64,000 bases of DNA from Agrobacterium leguminum (GCF_015704895.1 NZ_JADQWB010000008.1:124001-188000); one strand, 5' to 3'. Positions 27,857 through 37,734 are shown, counted from the first letter of the stretch. Notes: generated from the sequence alone by a model not told the origin. Numbers and translations are program-made.

Positions 27857-27964
27857 GCACATTCTCCCTGTCGAAAATCGATTCCGGTTTTCGACAGGGA
27901 GAATGTGCAGACTCAAGATGTTAGAGCGTCCTTTATGCGTCCGAACGGACGCATGGCGCTCTAA
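27857..27964. repeat. Composite palindromic element
   Basis: Two hairpins in tandem. The first has perfect 21-bp arms, 27857-27877 and 27888-27908, around a 10-nt loop. The second (27921-27964) is built from TTAGAGCG..CGCTCTAA outside and GCGTCCGAACGGACGC inside, joined by GCAGACTCAAGATG. I remember this arrangement as a common intergenic element of Rhizobiaceae. A shorter relative of the second hairpin lies before tdk (63687-63728). Confidence 0.7.
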
Positions 27965-27981
27965 AACAGGGAGGCAAGACC

Positions 27982-28167
27982 ATGAGACTGTTTGAATGTG
28001 GAACGCTCGTGCCCGGCTGTGCCTGGCACACGCGCGCAGATGACGATGCCGAAGTTGTGCGTCGCACTGTGGAACATATGCGATCGGCGCACGGCGAGAC
28101 CGTCATCCGCGAGAACATGATCGAAAACATCAAATCCCGCATTCGTGACGAGGCAAATGCGGCCTGA
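27982..28167 (+). CDS. DUF1059 family protein
   Basis: 61 residues matching the DUF1059 pattern: FECGTLVPGCAWHTRA followed by VRRTVEHMRSAHGE and ENMIENIKSRI. Two Cys and two His residues could bind a metal. Function is unknown. It is preceded by GGGAGGCAAGACC. This gene is short but convincing. Confidence 0.85.
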   Translation: MRLFECGTLVPGCAWHTRADDDAEVVRRTVEHMRSAHGETVIRENMIENIKSRIRDEANAA

Positions 28168-28191
28168 GCCGCAACGCCGCCGTCGCTGACC

Positions 28192-29448
28192 TCAATTTTC
28201 CAGCATATCCTTCAGCCGGGCGGTCAACGCTGCCCGGTCGAGTGAGAAATTGACGTCGATCCACTTTTCCTCGAGGCTTTTCAGCACTTCGCCCACCTTC
28301 GGGCCGGCCTCGACGCCCGCGGCCATCACATCCGCACCGCTCAGCGGGAATCCGGGTTTGTGGAATTTTTCCGCCCGCGTCAGCAGGGTCGAAAGCCGCG
28401 CCACTTTCTGCATGGCCGTGTCGCCGGCCGAAAGATCGGCACGGGCGGCGGAAAGCGCCAGTTTCAGCCGCGTCTTCACGCCCTCGACGCCCTGACGATA
28501 GAGCAACCGGTCGAGCGCCGTTTCCTTCAGCTCGGGGTCAGCCGCCGGAGCCGAAGCCCAATGGGCAAGATAAGCCGCTTCGGCTTTCGACAGCCGTAAA
28601 CGCGCGGCAAGGGCAGCCAGCCTGTCCCTGTCCGGCGGCACGATGGCGGCAAGCCGCAGCATCGGGTCCACCGCCCAGCCGAGAGCCTGCTCCGTCGCCA
28701 CCAGCCCGTGAATGGCGTCGATGCCCCATTTTTCCGTTTCGGGAAGAATTTCCGCCAGAACGCCCGATTGCCGCATCCACAAAAGGGCGCGCGAAGGATC
28801 GCGGGCGGAAAGCAGCTTTTTCAGTTCGCTCCACACCCGCTCGGCCGAAAGTGTGCCCAGCTTGTCCTTGGCCCGCGCGCTTGCCCGCAAGCCGTCCGCA
28901 TCCGGGCGGCCGGAGCCATAATGAGCGAAAAAGCGGAAAAACCGGAGAATCCGCAGGTAATCTTCCGAAATCCGCATCGCCGCATCGCCGATGAAACGCA
29001 CAGTGCCGGTCTCGATATCGGGAAGACCATCGATAAGGTCGATGATCTCGCCCTTTTCGTCGGCATAGAGGGCATTGATGGTGAGGTCGCGCCGCTCGGC
29101 GTCGGTCTGCCAGTCGGTGCCGAAGGCTACCTGCGCATGGCGGCCATTGGTTTCGACATCGCGGCGCAACGTCGTCACCTCGAAACCTTCGCCATCGATC
29201 ACCAGCGTTACCGTGCCGTGTTCGATGCCGGTCGGCACCGCCTTGATGCCTGCCGCCCTGGCCCGCGCAACAACCACGTCAGGGGTTAGCGTCGTCGCCA
29301 TGTCGACATCGACCACCGGAAGGTCCATCAGCGCATTGCGCACCGCGCCGCCAACGATCCGCACCTCGCCGCCATCGGCATTCAGAAGCGTAAAAATGCG
29401 CTTCAGCGCCGGTTTTTCAAACCAGTCCCGCCCGGCAAGGCTGCTCAT
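28192..29448 (-). CDS. cca: tRNA nucleotidyltransferase / CCA-adding enzyme
   Basis: Class II nucleotidyltransferase of the PcnB/CCA family that adds or repairs the 3' CCA of tRNA. The 418-residue protein carries IVGGAVRNALM, the catalytic DVDMATTLTPD Asp pair, and RRDLTINALY. The start at 29448 follows GAGAGG and overlaps the stop of the Nudix gene by 4 nt. Third gene of the DUF1285-Nudix-cca operon. A poly(A) polymerase role cannot be excluded, but a single such gene in alphaproteobacteria normally means CCA addition. Confidence 0.92.
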   Translation of the reverse strand: MSSLAGRDWFEKPALKRIFTLLNADGGEVRIVGGAVRNALMDLPVVDVDMATTLTPDVVVARARAAGIKAVPTGIEHGTVTLVIDGEGFEVTTLRRDVETNGRHAQVAFGTDWQTDAERRDLTINALYADEKGEIIDLIDGLPDIETGTVRFIGDAAMRISEDYLRILRFFRFFAHYGSGRPDADGLRASARAKDKLGTLSAERVWSELKKLLSARDPSRALLWMRQSGVLAEILPETEKWGIDAIHGLVATEQALGWAVDPMLRLAAIVPPDRDRLAALAARLRLSKAEAAYLAHWASAPAADPELKETALDRLLYRQGVEGVKTRLKLALSAARADLSAGDTAMQKVARLSTLLTRAEKFHKPGFPLSGADVMAAGVEAGPKVGEVLKSLEEKWIDVNFSLDRAALTARLKDMLEN

Positions 29449-30077
29449 GAATAAAACCTCTCGTAAATCGTCCTGACGATGCCCGCCGTAATGCCCCAAA
29501 TGTAGCGTTCGCCATAGGGCATTTCGTAGAAAAACCGCTCCTTCCCCTGAAAGATACGGCTGCCGCGCCCGTGGTTGGCCGGGTCCATCAGAAAGGACAG
29601 CGGCACCTCGAAAACCTCATCCACTTCCGTTGGATTGAGCGTCAGGTCGAAGCCGGGCCGAACGATGGACAGCACCGGCTTGATGCGGAAACCCGTGCCG
29701 GAAATATAATCCGGCAGACGCCCGACCGTTTCCACGAAAGACCTGGAAAGGCCGATTTCCTCTTCCGTCTCGCGCAGCGCCGCCTCTTCCGGCGTCCGGT
29801 CCTCGGCATCGATGCCGCCGCCTGGAAATGAAATCTGGCCGGAATGTTTGCGCAACGTTGAAGTGCGCTGGGTGAAGATCACCCGCGCATCGTTGCCATC
29901 GTCAATGACAGGCACCAGCACGGCGGCGTCCTTCAGCCTGATGCCGTTTCCAGACAGCACCACGCCCGGATTGAGGACATGGTCGCCATTTTCATGCTCG
30001 GCCACGCCCTCGCCTTCCTGCAGCACCCGGCAGCGGAAATCGGCGGCGGTAAAAGTCTTGAATGCCGTTGTCGTCAT
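29445..30077 (-). CDS. Nudix hydrolase, CoA pyrophosphatase type
   Basis: A 210-residue Nudix enzyme. The Nudix box spans about residues 87-109 (REx2EExG as RETEEEIG). The preceding block LRKHSGQISFPGG is the UPF0035 motif of NudL-type CoA diphosphatases, which split CoA into phosphopantetheine and 3',5'-ADP. It overlaps both neighbours by 4 nt, so the three genes are translationally coupled. Confidence 0.92.
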   Translation of the reverse strand: MTTTAFKTFTAADFRCRVLQEGEGVAEHENGDHVLNPGVVLSGNGIRLKDAAVLVPVIDDGNDARVIFTQRTSTLRKHSGQISFPGGGIDAEDRTPEEAALRETEEEIGLSRSFVETVGRLPDYISGTGFRIKPVLSIVRPGFDLTLNPTEVDEVFEVPLSFLMDPANHGRGSRIFQGKERFFYEMPYGERYIWGITAGIVRTIYERFYS

Positions 30078-30703
30078 TGCGAAAGCCGTTCCAGTTCCTT
30101 TGCGGGCATCACCGGGAAAACGACCCCGCCCGAGCGCACGGCGAACATGTCGACGCCCTCCACGTCTATTACCTCGCCAAGTGCGACGAGATCATACATC
30201 ACCGCCCGCGACACGAGCGCTTCCAGTCTGCCGCGCACCAGAAGATAGGGCTTCAATTCGCGGTTCTCACCGAAAACCTCGAACCGCAGCGGATGCTCCG
30301 GCCCCGCCTCCACCACATCGCCGACATTGGTGCGGAAGGTCAGCAGCGGCTCGCCATCATCCTCACCCGCCGTCAGCTTCATTTCCACGGCGACGAAAGG
30401 CGCGTCCACGACGCGGATGCCGACTTTTTCCACAGGAGTTACGAGGTAGGTTTTGCCATCCTCATCCTTGCGCAGAACCGTGGAAAACAGCCGCACCAGC
30501 GGCGCCCTGCCGATGGGGGTGCCGAGGTAGAACCAGGTGCCATCAGCGCGGATTTCCATGTCGAGATCGCCGCAAAAAGGCGGATTCCAGCGCTCCACCG
30601 GGGCCGGCCCGCGTTTGGCGTCGCCAGTCTGTTCGGCGGCGCGGGAAATCATCGCCGCAAGCCCGGCCGCATCGCCCGCCGAATTTATCGTCTCCGCTGC
30701 CAT
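30074..30703 (-). CDS. DUF1285 family protein
   Basis: 209 residues matching DUF1285: ERWNPPFCGDLDMEIRADG, FYLGTPIGRAPLVRLFSTVLR, and YLVTPVEKVGIRVVDAPFV. A conserved cytoplasmic protein of unknown function, with two small beta-rich domains in the known family. First gene of a coupled three-gene operon with the Nudix protein and cca, a common alphaproteobacterial arrangement near MoxR genes. Confidence 0.9.
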   Translation of the reverse strand: MAAETINSAGDAAGLAAMISRAAEQTGDAKRGPAPVERWNPPFCGDLDMEIRADGTWFYLGTPIGRAPLVRLFSTVLRKDEDGKTYLVTPVEKVGIRVVDAPFVAVEMKLTAGEDDGEPLLTFRTNVGDVVEAGPEHPLRFEVFGENRELKPYLLVRGRLEALVSRAVMYDLVALGEVIDVEGVDMFAVRSGGVVFPVMPAKELERLSQ

Positions 30704-30878
30704 ATTCGAGTCTCGCTTTGCCGATAAGGAAATACTAAGTCACGACATAGTCATTCGAATGGCGCTTGTCAGCGGCCAAGAGAGCAATAAGCTATATGCA
30801 GCGCAAAATCCGTCCCGGCCGACTGCCAGCAAAACCGGGATGCGACTGTGACAGCGGCGAAGGTATGAGGAGAGCGAC

Positions 30879-31889
30879 ATGGGCGTGATGAATACCGGCG
30901 AAACCCTCGACGAAAAGGCCATCGTCGCCGCGGCCGAAAAGGCGCTTTCCGATATCGCGGCCATCCGCACGGAAGTCTCCAAGGTCATTTTCGGCCAGGA
31001 AAAAGTGGTGCAGAACACGCTTCTCGCCATCCTCTCCGGCGGCCATGCGCTGCTCGTCGGCGTTCCCGGCCTCGCCAAGACCAAGCTCGTCACCACGCTC
31101 GGCACCGTGCTCGGCCTCGATGCCAACCGCATCCAGTTCACACCGGACCTGATGCCGTCGGATATTCTCGGTTCCGAAGTCATGGATCAGGACGAAAACG
31201 GCCGCCGTTCCTTCCGCTTCATCAAGGGTCCGATTTTCGGCCAGCTGCTGATGGCCGACGAAATCAACCGCGCCAGCCCGCGCACGCAGTCCGCCCTTCT
31301 GCAGGCCATGCAGGAATATCACATCACCATGGCCGGCCAGACCTATGAGCTGCCGAAGCCGTTCCACGTTCTCGCCACCCAGAACCCGCTGGAGCAGGAA
31401 GGCACCTATCCGCTGCCTGAAGCCCAGCTCGACCGCTTCCTGCTTCAGGTCGATGTCGGTTATCCCGAGCTTGCCGCCGAACGCCAGATCCTGCTCGACA
31501 CGACAGGCACCGCCTCGGGTGAAGCACGCGGCGTGATCGATGCCGGGCGCCTGATGGAAATCCAGGCCCTCATCCGCCAGATGCCGGTCAGCGACAAGGT
31601 GGTGGATGCGATCCTCTCGCTCGTCCGCTCCGCCCGCCCCGGCCATGGCAACAAATTGACCGACAAACACGTTGTCTGGGGTCCGGGTCCGCGCGCCGGC
31701 CAGTCGCTGATGCTAACGGCCCGCGCCCGCGCGCTTTACGAAGGCCGGCTCGCCCCGTCGCTGGACGATGTCCATGCGCTGGCCGAACCGGTGCTGGAAC
31801 ACCGCATGGCGCTGACCTTTGCGGCCCGCGCCGAAGGCATGTCGGTGCGCGATGTCATCGCAGCGCTCGTGGAGCAGGCGAAGAACTGA
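30879..31889 (+). CDS. MoxR-family AAA+ ATPase
   Basis: A 336-residue AAA+ chaperone-like ATPase with Walker A GVPGLAKT at 61-68, Walker B LLMADEINRASPRTQSALL, sensor 1 LATQNPLEQEGTYPLPEAQLDRF and a C-terminal lid. MoxR proteins act with vWA/DUF58 partners in complex maturation or envelope-stress functions. It opens a four-gene operon with DUF58, DUF4159 and a large membrane protein. Confidence 0.95.
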   Translation: MGVMNTGETLDEKAIVAAAEKALSDIAAIRTEVSKVIFGQEKVVQNTLLAILSGGHALLVGVPGLAKTKLVTTLGTVLGLDANRIQFTPDLMPSDILGSEVMDQDENGRRSFRFIKGPIFGQLLMADEINRASPRTQSALLQAMQEYHITMAGQTYELPKPFHVLATQNPLEQEGTYPLPEAQLDRFLLQVDVGYPELAAERQILLDTTGTASGEARGVIDAGRLMEIQALIRQMPVSDKVVDAILSLVRSARPGHGNKLTDKHVVWGPGPRAGQSLMLTARARALYEGRLAPSLDDVHALAEPVLEHRMALTFAARAEGMSVRDVIAALVEQAKN

Positions 31890-31914
31890 AAGCACGTTCG
31901 CGAAAGGACTGCAT

Positions 31915-32841
31915 GTGGCATCCATCGGCCAGATCGTAGACAAGACGCCGGGTAGCGAAGTTCTGGCGCGCGCGCGCCAGCGCGCAGCCCTGGTGCCGGA
32001 CTGCATGGTCGAGGCAAAGCGCATCGCCAACACCGTCACCGCCGGCTGGCACGGCCGCCGCAAACGCGGCATCGGTGAAAATTTCTGGCAGTTCCGCCCC
32101 TATGCCGAAGGCGAGAGCCTGTCGCGCATCGACTGGCGGCGCTCCGCCCGCGACGATCATACCTATGTGCGCGACCGGGAATGGGAAGCCGCCCACACCA
32201 TCTGGCTCTGGGCCGACATGTCGCCGTCGATGATGTTCAAATCCACCCTCGGCTCCGTCTCCAAGGAAAGCCGGGCGCTGGTGCTGATGCTGGCGCTGGC
32301 GGAAATTCTCGCACGCTCGGGCGAGCGCATCGGCTGCCCCGGCATCATGGAGCCGGTTTCGGCCAGAAATGCCGCCGAACGGCTGGCCGCCGCCATCATG
32401 CATGCACCGCTGACAACGGGCATGCCGGAAACGGGCATGATCCGCGGCGCGAGCGACATCGTCCTCATCGGCGATTTTCTCGATGATGCCAAAGCCGTGA
32501 TGGAGCGGATTTCGCCGCTCGCGCGGCGCGGCCTGCGCGGCCATGTGGTGGAAATCGCCGATCCGGCGGAAGAGACCTTCCCCTATTCCGGTCGCACCGA
32601 ATTCACCGATCCGGAAACCGGTGAAAAACTGGTGTCCGGCCGTGCGGAGACCATTCGCGAAGATTACACGCGCGCCTATCTCGCAAGGCGTGAGGCGCTG
32701 TCCTCGTCGCTGCGCCGTCTCGGCTGGAACTTCGTGTTCCACCGCACAGACCATCTCGCTTCCGAGGCGCTCGTCGCCATGCACATGTATCTTTCCGGCG
32801 CGCCGGCACAGGGCGGTGGGCAAGGCGGTGGGCACAGATGA
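31915..32841 (+). CDS. DUF58 domain protein, MoxR partner
   Basis: A 308-residue protein with the DUF58 signature FRPYAEGESLSRIDWRRSARDDHTYVRDRE and a following degenerate von Willebrand A-like region (WLWADMSPSMMF). It starts with GTG at 31915, six nucleotides after AAAGGA; the longer frame inside the MoxR gene is not supported. It overlaps the next gene by 4 nt. It is expected to be a cytoplasmic substrate or adaptor of the MoxR ATPase. Confidence 0.9.
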   Translation: MASIGQIVDKTPGSEVLARARQRAALVPDCMVEAKRIANTVTAGWHGRRKRGIGENFWQFRPYAEGESLSRIDWRRSARDDHTYVRDREWEAAHTIWLWADMSPSMMFKSTLGSVSKESRALVLMLALAEILARSGERIGCPGIMEPVSARNAAERLAAAIMHAPLTTGMPETGMIRGASDIVLIGDFLDDAKAVMERISPLARRGLRGHVVEIADPAEETFPYSGRTEFTDPETGEKLVSGRAETIREDYTRAYLARREALSSSLRRLGWNFVFHRTDHLASEALVAMHMYLSGAPAQGGGQGGGHR

Positions 32842-35648
32842 GCGCATTGCCTTTCGTCTTCACCAGCCCCTATATCCTCTTCGGCCTCTTGGCGCTGCCC
32901 GCCATCTGGTGGCTGCTGCGGCTCACCCCGCCGCGCCCCAAGGCGGAAGTGTTTCCGCCGCTGAAGATATTGGCGACGGTGTTAAAACGCGAGGAAACGC
33001 CCTCCAAAAGCCCGTGGTGGCTGACCCTGCTGCGCATGGCGCTTGCCGCCGCGGTGATTTTCGCGCTGGCCGATCCGGTGGTGAACCCGCGCAACAACAG
33101 CATAGCCGGCAGCGGCCCGCTGGTGCTGGTGGTCGACAATAGCTGGGCCTCCGCGCCCGACTGGGAAAGACGCGTGGCCACCGCTCAGGCCCTGATCGGC
33201 GATGCGGAGCGCGCCGACCGCCCCGTCTCCATCAGCTTCACCGCCGATGCGGAACATGACGCCGTACCGGGAACGACAGCCGTAGCACTGGAAAAGCTCG
33301 CCGCAGCAAAGCCGAAGCCGCTTGTTCCAGATCGTATCCGCACGGCGGAAGCCATCACCGAGGCGCTGAACGGCGCGGCCCCCGGCACGATCGCCTATAT
33401 TGCCGATGGTGTTCAAACCGCGCAGGATGAGAGCGCGATGAGAACGCTTGCCAGCCTCTCCTCCGCCGAATTCCGTATCGTGAAGGGCGACGGCAAGGCG
33501 ATCACCGCCATTACCGGCGCCACCAACAATGCCGATGCCATGAGCGTCACACTGTCGCGGCTCGATACCGCCGAAGCCACCCGGGTAACCGTCAATGCGC
33601 AGGACAGCCAGGGCCGCATCCTCGCCAACGGCATCGCGAACTTCGCGCCCGGCGCGGCCGAAACCACGGCAACGGTGGAAGCGCCCTTCGAACTGCGCAA
33701 CGATTTCGCCCGCCTCTCGCTCGAAGGCGTGTCGACGGCGGGTGCGGTGCATCTTCTCGACGACGGCTTCCGTCGCCGCCGCGTGGCGTTGCTGGCCGGC
33801 GAAACTGGCAATGATTTCCAGCCGCTGCTGCAGCCGCTTTATTATATCAGCCGCGCGCTTCAGCCTTTCGCCGATCTCATCCCGCAGCGGCAGGCCGATC
33901 TGGCGCAGGCGATCCCGGAAATCCTGCAATCCAATCCTTCGGTCATCGTCATGGCCGATATCGGCCGTCTGCCGCAGGAAACCTATGAGCCGATGCAGCG
34001 GTGGCTCGCCGGTGGCGGCACGCTGATCCGTTTTGCCGGACCGCGACTTGCGGCAGCACCCGCCGACGATCCGCTGGTGCCTGTAACACTCAGGCAGGGC
34101 GAACGCGCGCTTGGCGGCGCGCTCTCCTGGGCCGAGCCACAGCCGCTTGCCGATTTCCCGAATTTCGGCGCCTTTGCCGGCATGCCGAAGGCCGACGGCG
34201 TCCTCGTCAAACGCCAGGTTCTGGCCGAACCGACACCGGATCTGGCCGAACGCACCTGGGCAAGCCTTGCCGATGGCACCCCGCTCGTCACCACCCGCAC
34301 TGTCGAGGCGGGCCGCATCGTGCTCTTCCATGTCAGCGCCGAGGCAAGCTGGTCCGACCTGCCGATCTCGGGCCATTTCGTCGATATGCTGCGCCGTATC
34401 GTGCAATTGTCGAAGGCGGGCGGCGCTTCCACCAACGCCAATGCCCCGGCTGCTGCCCTTCCGCCCTTCCGGCTGCTGACGGCGGAAGGCGCGCTTTCAG
34501 CAGAAATCGGCACTGCCCGGCCGCTGGAAATGCGCGCCGGCCAACCGCCCCGCACCGGTTTCGACAATCCCCCCGGCCTCTATGGCACAGAGGATGGTTT
34601 CGTGGCTCTCAATCTCTTAGCCGCAGGTGCCACGCTGCGCCCGCTCGACACGTCGGCCGCCGGTGTCAGCACCACCAGCGAAGCCCTGATCGGCGAAACG
34701 GCGAAATCGCTGCGCCCGGCGCTCTTCATCGCCGCCTTCCTGATGTTGATTGCCGACAGCCTGATCGTGCTCTTCATGAACGGCGCCTTCGCACGCCTGC
34801 CGAAAGCCCGCAGCGCGACCGCCGCCACCGTGCTTCTCGCGCTCGGCGCCTTTGCCGCCATGTCGCCAACCGACGCCCGCGCCGACGACCCCAAACCCGG
34901 CGACGAGCAGATCTTCGAGCGACTGGACACGACGCATCTCGCCTATGTCCGCACCGGCGAAGACGATGTCGACCGCATTTCCGAGCAGGGCCTGCAGGGG
35001 TTGAGCGAATTCCTGACCTGGCGCACGACGCTGGAGCCCGGCCAGCCTGTCGGCCTCGATATTTCCAAGGATGAATTGTCCTTTTATCCCATCATCTACT
35101 GGCCGGTTTCCGCAACGGCACCCATGCCGTCGAGCGCCGCCATCTCGCGCATCGACGCCTATATGCGCGCCGGCGGCACCGTGCTGTTCGACACGCGCGA
35201 CCAGTTCTCTTCGCTCGACACCGGTGCAACCAGCCCTAACGGCGAACGCCTGCAGGCGATCCTCGCCAATATCGATATCCCACCGCTGGAGCCCGTGCCG
35301 GAAGACCACGTTCTGACGCGGTCCTTCTACCTGCTCACCAATTTCCCCGGCCGTTACAACGGCTCGCCGCTCTGGGTGGAATCGCGGCAGGGGGCGGCGA
35401 AGACCACCTCGGGCCTCTCCTCCTCCGGCGATGGCGTGACGCCGATCATGATAACGGGCAATGATTTCGCCGGCGCCTGGGCCGTCGATCCGCAGGGCGC
35501 GCCGGTTCTGCCAACAGTGCCGCCGGATGAGATGCAGCGCGAACACGCCTTCCGCTCCGGCGTCAACATCATGATGTATATGCTGACCGGCAACTACAAG
35601 GCCGATCAGGTCCACGTTCCCGCACTTCTCGAACGGTTGGGGCAGTGA
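32838..35648 (+). CDS. BatA-like / DUF4159 membrane protein
   Basis: 936 residues. The N-terminus is a BatA-type region with two helices (PYILFGLLALPAIWWLLRL and a second near 62-80), followed by a large periplasmic part with a degenerate von Willebrand A/glutamine-amidotransferase-like fold. Two helices near 634-675 come next, and a C-terminal DUF4159 domain runs from about 690 (YPIIYWPVSATAPMPSS, GGTVLFDTRDQ). It is translationally coupled to DUF58. The function of DUF4159 is unknown; co-occurrence with MoxR suggests an envelope complex. Confidence 0.9.
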   Translation: MSALPFVFTSPYILFGLLALPAIWWLLRLTPPRPKAEVFPPLKILATVLKREETPSKSPWWLTLLRMALAAAVIFALADPVVNPRNNSIAGSGPLVLVVDNSWASAPDWERRVATAQALIGDAERADRPVSISFTADAEHDAVPGTTAVALEKLAAAKPKPLVPDRIRTAEAITEALNGAAPGTIAYIADGVQTAQDESAMRTLASLSSAEFRIVKGDGKAITAITGATNNADAMSVTLSRLDTAEATRVTVNAQDSQGRILANGIANFAPGAAETTATVEAPFELRNDFARLSLEGVSTAGAVHLLDDGFRRRRVALLAGETGNDFQPLLQPLYYISRALQPFADLIPQRQADLAQAIPEILQSNPSVIVMADIGRLPQETYEPMQRWLAGGGTLIRFAGPRLAAAPADDPLVPVTLRQGERALGGALSWAEPQPLADFPNFGAFAGMPKADGVLVKRQVLAEPTPDLAERTWASLADGTPLVTTRTVEAGRIVLFHVSAEASWSDLPISGHFVDMLRRIVQLSKAGGASTNANAPAAALPPFRLLTAEGALSAEIGTARPLEMRAGQPPRTGFDNPPGLYGTEDGFVALNLLAAGATLRPLDTSAAGVSTTSEALIGETAKSLRPALFIAAFLMLIADSLIVLFMNGAFARLPKARSATAATVLLALGAFAAMSPTDARADDPKPGDEQIFERLDTTHLAYVRTGEDDVDRISEQGLQGLSEFLTWRTTLEPGQPVGLDISKDELSFYPIIYWPVSATAPMPSSAAISRIDAYMRAGGTVLFDTRDQFSSLDTGATSPNGERLQAILANIDIPPLEPVPEDHVLTRSFYLLTNFPGRYNGSPLWVESRQGAAKTTSGLSSSGDGVTPIMITGNDFAGAWAVDPQGAPVLPTVPPDEMQREHAFRSGVNIMMYMLTGNYKADQVHVPALLERLGQ

Positions 35649-35649
35649 C

Positions 35650-37734
35650 ATGACATTGACCTTCGCACCCTTCCTGCCGTGGATCGTGATTGCCGTTCTG
35701 GCCGCCGCCGCCCTTCTCCTCTCCTTCATCGGCCTGTGGCGCGGTGTGCGCGGCGCATGGCTGCGCGGACTGGCGCTCGCCGCTTTGCTTGCCGCTATTG
35801 CCAATCCGCTTCTGACGCAGGAGGAGCGCGAGCCGCTCTCCACCATCGTCCCCGTCATCGTTGACCGCTCGCAGAGCCAGGACGTGCAGGACCGGCCGCA
35901 AATGACCGATACGGCGCTCGAGACGCTGAAAGACCGGCTGTCCCGCTTCCCGCGCATCGAACCGCGCCTCGTGGAAGTGCGCGACAATGGCGAGAGCGAT
36001 TCACCCTCGACGCAGCTTTTCTCGGCACTTTCCTCCGCCGTTTCGGATGTCTCGCCATCCCGCGTCGGCGGCGCGATCTTCCTCAGCGACGGCCAGATTC
36101 ACGATATCCCGAATGCCCTGCCCAATGCCGAACAGGCGCTGGGCTTCCGCGCCCCCGTGCATGGGCTGATCACCGGCAAGGCCGATGAATTCGACCGCCG
36201 TATCGAGATCGTCCGCGCCCCGCGCTTCGGCATCGTCAATGAGGAACAGCAGCTGACCCTGCGCGTCTTCGATGACGGTCGCCCCGCCGGCGGCGGTGCT
36301 GCGGAAGTGACGGTGAAGATGAATGGCGAAGAAATCGCCACGCTGCAGGCGACACCCGGCCAGCCGACGCCGTTCAACTTCAAGGTTCCGCGCGGCGGCA
36401 ACAATGTCATGGAATTTTCCGTCGCCGAACTTCCGGGCGAAGTGACGGCTGCCAATAACCGCGCCGTTCACCTGATCGAAGGCATTCGCCAGAATCTCCG
36501 CGTGCTGCTCGTCTCCGGCGAGCCCCATGCCGGCGAACGCGCCTGGCGTAACCTCCTGAAATCCGACGCCTCTGTCGATCTGGTGCATTTCACCATTCTG
36601 CGCCCGCCGGAAAAACAGGACGGCACGCCGATCAACGAACTCTCGCTGATCGCCTTCCCCACCCGTGAATTGTTCGTCGAAAAGATCGAGGATTTCGACC
36701 TCATCATCTTCGACCGTTACCAGCATCGCGGCGTGCTGCCGATCCTCTATTACGATTACATCGCCCAATATGTCGAAAAAGGCGGCGCGCTCTTGATCGC
36801 CGCCGGGCCGGAACATGCCGGTCAGGATTCGATCGCCATGACGCCGCTCGCCTCCGTGCTGCCGGCGCAGCCGACCGGTCAGGTGCATCAGGCCGCTTTC
36901 TACCCCCGCCTCTCGGAAGCGGGCAAGAAGCACCCCGTCACCCGCGGGCTGGAAGGTTCGGGCAACGAGCCGCCGCAATGGGGCCGCTGGTTCCGCACCA
37001 TCAGCGTCGACCCGCCGCAGGGCCAGACCGTGATGCTGGGCGACGGGCAGGACCCGCTTCTGGTTCTCAACCGTCAGGGCGAAGGCCGTGTCGCCATGCT
37101 GCTGTCCGATCAGGGCTGGCTGTGGGCGCGCGGTTTCGAAGGCGGCGGTCCGCATGTGGCGCTTTACCGCCGCATCGCCCACTGGCTGATGAAGGAACCC
37201 GAACTTGAGGAAGAGGCGCTGACGGCGCGCGCCAATGGCCGCACCCTGCAGATCACCCGCCAGACCATCGGCGACGATCCCGGTCAGGCCAGCGTACGTT
37301 TCCCTTCCGGCAAAACCGAGAACATGGCCTTCACCAGCACGGAGCCCGGTCTTTACAGGATCGAGCGCCGCATGGACGAAACCGGCCTGTTCGAAATCAG
37401 GAACGGCGATTTCACCACCCTCGTCCATGTCGGCGCGGTGGATGCGCCGGAATTCAAGGCGATGATCTCGACCACCGAAACGCTGAAACCGCTCGCCGAT
37501 GCCACCAGAGGCAGCGTGCACCGTGTCGCCGATAATTCTGGCCGTATCGCGCTGCCAGATATATTGCCGGTGCGCGGAGATATCAGGGTTGCCGATGAGG
37601 ATCGCATGCTGATACGCATGACCGACGAGACGGTGCTGAAAGGCGTCAACACCCTGCCGCTCTTTGCCGGTTTTGCCGGGCTTGCCGCGCTGCTGCTTGC
37701 CTTCTCCGCACTTTGGTGGCGTGAGGGCCGATAA
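35650..37734 (+). CDS. Large membrane protein with glutamine-amidotransferase-like fold
   Basis: 694 residues with two N-terminal helices (about 5-27 and 35-58), a long extracytoplasmic part and one C-terminal helix (about 670-688). The middle part (LRVLLVSGEPHAGERAWRNLLKSD, LIIFDRYQHRGVLP, GGALLIAAGPEHAG) has the look of a class-I amidotransferase-like fold without an evident catalytic Cys-His-Glu set. It starts 1 nt after the DUF4159 stop. Last gene of the MoxR operon. Confidence 0.88.
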   Translation: MTLTFAPFLPWIVIAVLAAAALLLSFIGLWRGVRGAWLRGLALAALLAAIANPLLTQEEREPLSTIVPVIVDRSQSQDVQDRPQMTDTALETLKDRLSRFPRIEPRLVEVRDNGESDSPSTQLFSALSSAVSDVSPSRVGGAIFLSDGQIHDIPNALPNAEQALGFRAPVHGLITGKADEFDRRIEIVRAPRFGIVNEEQQLTLRVFDDGRPAGGGAAEVTVKMNGEEIATLQATPGQPTPFNFKVPRGGNNVMEFSVAELPGEVTAANNRAVHLIEGIRQNLRVLLVSGEPHAGERAWRNLLKSDASVDLVHFTILRPPEKQDGTPINELSLIAFPTRELFVEKIEDFDLIIFDRYQHRGVLPILYYDYIAQYVEKGGALLIAAGPEHAGQDSIAMTPLASVLPAQPTGQVHQAAFYPRLSEAGKKHPVTRGLEGSGNEPPQWGRWFRTISVDPPQGQTVMLGDGQDPLLVLNRQGEGRVAMLLSDQGWLWARGFEGGGPHVALYRRIAHWLMKEPELEEEALTARANGRTLQITRQTIGDDPGQASVRFPSGKTENMAFTSTEPGLYRIERRMDETGLFEIRNGDFTTLVHVGAVDAPEFKAMISTTETLKPLADATRGSVHRVADNSGRIALPDILPVRGDIRVADEDRMLIRMTDETVLKGVNTLPLFAGFAGLAALLLAFSALWWREGR

